Positions 61,301 to 64,000 of a stretch of DNA of 64,000 nt are shown here, piece after piece. The DNA lies in NCBI GenBank assembly GCA_050261415.1, contig JBLNDG010000225.1, positions 1 through 64,000 of the forward strand, written 5' to 3'. A program made the translations under genes and the position numbers. The notes under the pieces are model-generated. The model searched no databases, was not told the origin of the DNA, and worked only from the letters and a program-made list of their open reading frames with translations. The first letter of the stretch is position 1; every line of letters starts with the position of its first letter. This stretch comes from JBLNDG01 sp050261415 (GTDB lineage Bacteria; Bacillota; Clostridia; Lutisporales; Lutisporaceae).

Positions 61301-62210
61301 TCAATTTCACCCTCCCGTACATTTTAGTCCGGGTATATCGATTTATTACCGGCGTAAATGAATTCATCAATAATATAGAAAACATAACACCTTCAGGATA
61401 TCCCCCATATAGTCGTATTACTGCGGTTAATAATCCGCAGCCTACTCCAAAAATCCACTTCCCTTTTCTGGTTAAAGGTGTGGTGACCATATCGGTTGCC
61501 ATAAAAAACGCTCCCAGAAGAAGCCCCCCGGACAGCAAATGGACGATTGGATCACCGCCTGCAAGCAGAACCATTATAGCTGTTGTACCTAAAAATGCAG
61601 CCGGTATACGCCAGTCAATAAGCTTTATAAAGAGTAGGTAAGCTCCTCCAATAAGAAGTGCCAAGGCTGAGGTCTCACCTACCGAACCTCCGACATTACC
61701 AAGGAAAAGCTTTAAGTAATCAGTTGATATACCCTGCATTTTCAGCAGGTTCAAAGGAGTTGCAGAAGTTACTGCATCTGCTGAATTCCACGTAGTCATT
61801 GCTACTGGGAAAGTTATTAGCAGAAAAGCCCTGCCTACAAGAGCAGGATTGAAAACATTGCTGCCCAAGCCGCCATAAACCTGTTTTCCCAGACCTATAG
61901 CGACAACAGCTCCTACAACCACCATCCATAACGGCAGTACCGGCGGAAGTGTTAATGCAAGCAGCAAGCCAGTAACTGCTGCACTGCCGTCATTTATAGC
62001 AATGGGCCTTTTTCGGATTTTTTGAAAGAGATATTCCGTTATAATACTTGTCAGTATACTTACAGCATAAATAAGAGCAGCCCTTATGCCAAAGAATATT
62101 ATTCCTGCCATCGATGCCGGAATTAATGCCAGAATCACCTTATACATAATCTTTGGTACACTGTCATCATGAGTTATGTGAGGTGATGATGCAACTATCA
62201 AATTATTCAC
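61293..62210 (-). CDS. rnfD: Rnf complex subunit RnfD
   Basis: 305 aa, about ten membrane segments. The covalent FMN site is likely the Thr in AVTSATPLNLLK. KRPIAINDGSAAVTGLLLALT and MATDMVTTPLT are conserved. Core of the Na+/H+-translocating unit. Confidence 0.95.
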   Translation of the reverse strand: MNNLIVASSPHITHDDSVPKIMYKVILALIPASMAGIIFFGIRAALIYAVSILTSIITEYLFQKIRKRPIAINDGSAAVTGLLLALTLPPVLPLWMVVVGAVVAIGLGKQVYGGLGSNVFNPALVGRAFLLITFPVAMTTWNSADAVTSATPLNLLKMQGISTDYLKLFLGNVGGSVGETSALALLIGGAYLLFIKLIDWRIPAAFLGTTAIMVLLAGGDPIVHLLSGGLLLGAFFMATDMVTTPLTRKGKWIFGVGCGLLTAVIRLYGGYPEGVMFSILLMNSFTPVINRYTRTKMYGRVKLNG

Positions 62211-62227
62211 TTTTACACCCCCATATT

Positions 62228-63547
62228 TTAACTTTTTCTTGAACGAATCTTTGCTTTACCGGTACATATATATTGCAAAAGTGGTCTTTTTGCAGGACAG
62301 ATAAATGTGCAGCAGCCACATTCAATGCAGTCCATTATGTTTAAATCCACTGCCGCATCCAGATTTCCTTCCTTAACGGCCTGTACAATTTTCAAAGGCA
62401 TCAGTCCCATAGGACATGCATCGATGCAGCGTGCACATTTTATGCAAGGGTATTCCTTCTGCATCCCGGCTTCTCTCTCCGTAATTGTCAGAATCCCGGA
62501 AGTTCCTTTTACCACGGAAATATCAGCAGAGTATTGAGCAAACCCCATCATAGGTCCTCCGCTTATTATACCGGAGCATCCATCTACCAGACCACCGCAT
62601 TGCTCTATAACTTCCTTAAATGGTGTTCCGACTCTCGCGAGCAGATTGCTTGGGTTTTTGATGCCTTTACCTGTAACTGTTACAATTCTTTCAATAAGCG
62701 GCATACCGAACTTTATAGCTTTATAAACCGCAGATGCAGTACCTGTATTGATAACCACACATCCCACGGCAGAGGGCAACTGTCGCGAAGGAACCTCTCT
62801 TCCGGTTACCGCTTTAATCAGTTGTTTTTCTCCGCCCTGTGGATATTTGGTTTTCAGAACTACAACCTCTATATTTTTTTCTTTGCTGCAAGCCTTTTGG
62901 ACAGCTTGTATGGCTTCCGGCTTGTTGTCTTCTATTCCAATACTTGCGCCTTTAATTCCAAGAGCCTTTGCCAATGCTTTTGCCCCGTTCACAACATAAT
63001 CCGGCGTTTCTGCCATAAGACGGCAGTCCGATGTAAGATACGGCTCACATTCCGCACCGTTAATTATCAAAGTATCAATTTTATGGTCTTTGGGTGGATT
63101 TAACTTTACATGGGTTGGAAAAGTCGCACCTCCCATTCCGACAATGCCTGCCTCTTTAATAATGCCGATTATTTCTTCGGCTGTCAGTTTTTCGATATCT
63201 TCATGCCCTTTTATACTTGGGTCCAGTTCATCCTTTCCATCATTTTCGATTACTACTGTTGATAACATTCCGGCCGCCTGGAGCCTCGGCTCAACTGCCA
63301 GCACTTTTCCTGACACGCTTGAATGTATGTTCGCAGAAACATGCCCGGCACTTTCACCTATTTTCTGTCCCATTTTCACTAGGTCTCCCGCCTTAACCAA
63401 CGGCTGGGCAGGCGCTCCAATATGTTGAACTAATGGAATTGCTACGATAGCCGGGACTTCAGCATTTTTTATTTTTATATTCTGCGTCATCTCTTTGCAG
63501 TAGTCAGGATGAATACCACCCTTAAATGAAAGTCCTTGTCTACTCAC
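62228..63547 (-). CDS. rnfC: Rnf complex subunit RnfC
   Basis: 439 aa; NADH-oxidising subunit. GTG 63547 was chosen for the GGAG site and because the protein then starts SRQGLSFKGGIHP as in the family; the frame extends 21 codons further. GMGGATFPTHVKL and ECEPYLTSDCRLM form the FMN/NADH site; two [4Fe-4S] motifs CIKCARCIDACP and CIECGCCTFICP follow. Confidence 0.95.
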   Translation of the reverse strand: MSRQGLSFKGGIHPDYCKEMTQNIKIKNAEVPAIVAIPLVQHIGAPAQPLVKAGDLVKMGQKIGESAGHVSANIHSSVSGKVLAVEPRLQAAGMLSTVVIENDGKDELDPSIKGHEDIEKLTAEEIIGIIKEAGIVGMGGATFPTHVKLNPPKDHKIDTLIINGAECEPYLTSDCRLMAETPDYVVNGAKALAKALGIKGASIGIEDNKPEAIQAVQKACSKEKNIEVVVLKTKYPQGGEKQLIKAVTGREVPSRQLPSAVGCVVINTGTASAVYKAIKFGMPLIERIVTVTGKGIKNPSNLLARVGTPFKEVIEQCGGLVDGCSGIISGGPMMGFAQYSADISVVKGTSGILTITEREAGMQKEYPCIKCARCIDACPMGLMPLKIVQAVKEGNLDAAVDLNIMDCIECGCCTFICPAKRPLLQYICTGKAKIRSRKS

Positions 63548-63575
63548 TTTATCACTCCGTTTCTTTTCAGGCAGC

Positions 63576-64000
63576 TTATCGCTCCTCATATTTCTCCATG
63601 CACAACTCAAACCTTTTGCTCTTTGATAGTTTTTTGCTGAAGAACCTCAGTATGCAATAAGATACCGCCATAATAGCAACTGCTCCGGCTAATGCCTTCA
63701 GTTCAAGATTTTCTGCTTGGCCTGCAGCAGAAAACCTGCTTAGTATCAGCAGATAAGATCCAAAAAATACTATTAAAGGGATGATATATGCATAAAATAC
63801 TGCAGTCAGCAGGTTGTCTTTCTTGCTGACAATCTTCACCAAATCCCCTTTCTGTGCGCTTATATTATTTTCCAGCTTTACCGTAGTACCTGCCGAAGCG
63901 CACCCTATGCATTTACCGCAGTCTCCGCCGCAAGCCGAGGCTCTCCTTACCTGCACATAAGCTGTTTTACCTTGTGTGCTCACAACTTTCCCCGTATTTT
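63576..64000 (-). CDS. RseC/MucC-family protein, 5' end outside the window
   Basis: Partial: a GTG at 63983 is possible, but the frame reads on to the window edge as NTGKVVSTQGKTAYVQV, the family's usual N-terminus, so the true start is beyond 64000. A Cys cluster CGGDCGKCIGC near the start and two membrane helices follow. RseC-type genes commonly precede rnfC and are thought to help the complex. Confidence 0.88.
   Translation of the reverse strand, partial: NTGKVVSTQGKTAYVQVRRASACGGDCGKCIGCASAGTTVKLENNISAQKGDLVKIVSKKDNLLTAVFYAYIIPLIVFFGSYLLILSRFSAAGQAENLELKALAGAVAIMAVSYCILRFFSKKLSKSKRFELCMEKYEER

Overview
The window comes from a low-GC, spore-forming, anaerobic Firmicute of class Clostridia. 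The evidence is the sporulation set sigG-sigE-spoIIGA beside a division/cell-wall (dcw) cluster, DAP-type murE, an Rnf complex, the SCIFF-type radical SAM maturase, PduL and many thiol/persulfide genes. I cannot name the species; the gene set fits the Ruminiclostridium/Acetivibrio part of Clostridia.

Layout. 0.2-21.5 kb: one long minus-strand block, read right to left as lgt, mraZ, rsmH, ftsL, spoVD-type PBP, murE, murF, mraY, murD, ftsW, murG, murA, ftsQ, two DUF881 genes, sbp, ftsZ, spoIIGA, sigE, sigG. It carries a four-copy MraZ operator, a spoIIG-like promoter and a family of palindromic repeats. 21.7-32.3 kb: SDH-family protease, deoC, pduL, SCIFF maturase, a selenoprotein candidate missed by ordinary ORF calling, an unusual thioredoxin reductase, CPBP protease, GerMN lipoprotein, DUF1461, racemase and P1 peptidase. 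32.5-38.1 kb: a lipoprotein, plsC and a persulfide operon (TauE/SafE, ArsR, CoA-disulfide reductase-rhodanese, TusA, DsrE). 38.2-45.4 kb: CBS-type pyrophosphatase, a P-type ATPase under a Mn2+ (yybP-ykoY) riboswitch, and prfC. 45.6-54.2 kb: a fluoride region with two complete fluoride riboswitches and half of a third, two crcB genes, DUF190, a NifU-like/GGGtGRT pair, and many broken genes (dynamin-like GTPase, cation/proton antiporter fused to a GGGtGRT fragment). A transposase remnant lies at one end and a whole IS at the other. 54.2-58.6 kb: metal/redox genes (19-Cys DUF326 protein, truncated NhaC, CcdA, methyltransferase-like protein, Met-rich exported protein). 58.7-64 kb: rnfB-A-E-G-D-C and a partial RseC-like gene, all minus strand.

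How parts work together. The first 21 kb links precursor synthesis (MurA, MurD, MurE, MurF, MraY, MurG), septal polymerisation (FtsW, PBP, FtsL, FtsQ, FtsZ) and mother-cell/forespore sigma factors. The strongest new observation is at 26.4-27.6 kb. A 63-codon DUF1858 gene has UGA exactly at the second Cys of its CxxC motif, with a stem-loop just downstream that fits bacterial SECIS rules. A perfect sigma-A promoter and a CsoR/CstR-like operator precede it, next to a thioredoxin-reductase homologue lacking the usual NADPH motif. The second is the fluoride region, where a riboswitch with a compensated pseudoknot controls an Fe-S-scaffold-like gene plus GGGtGRT, and where every frameshift seen is of the one-base-deletion kind.
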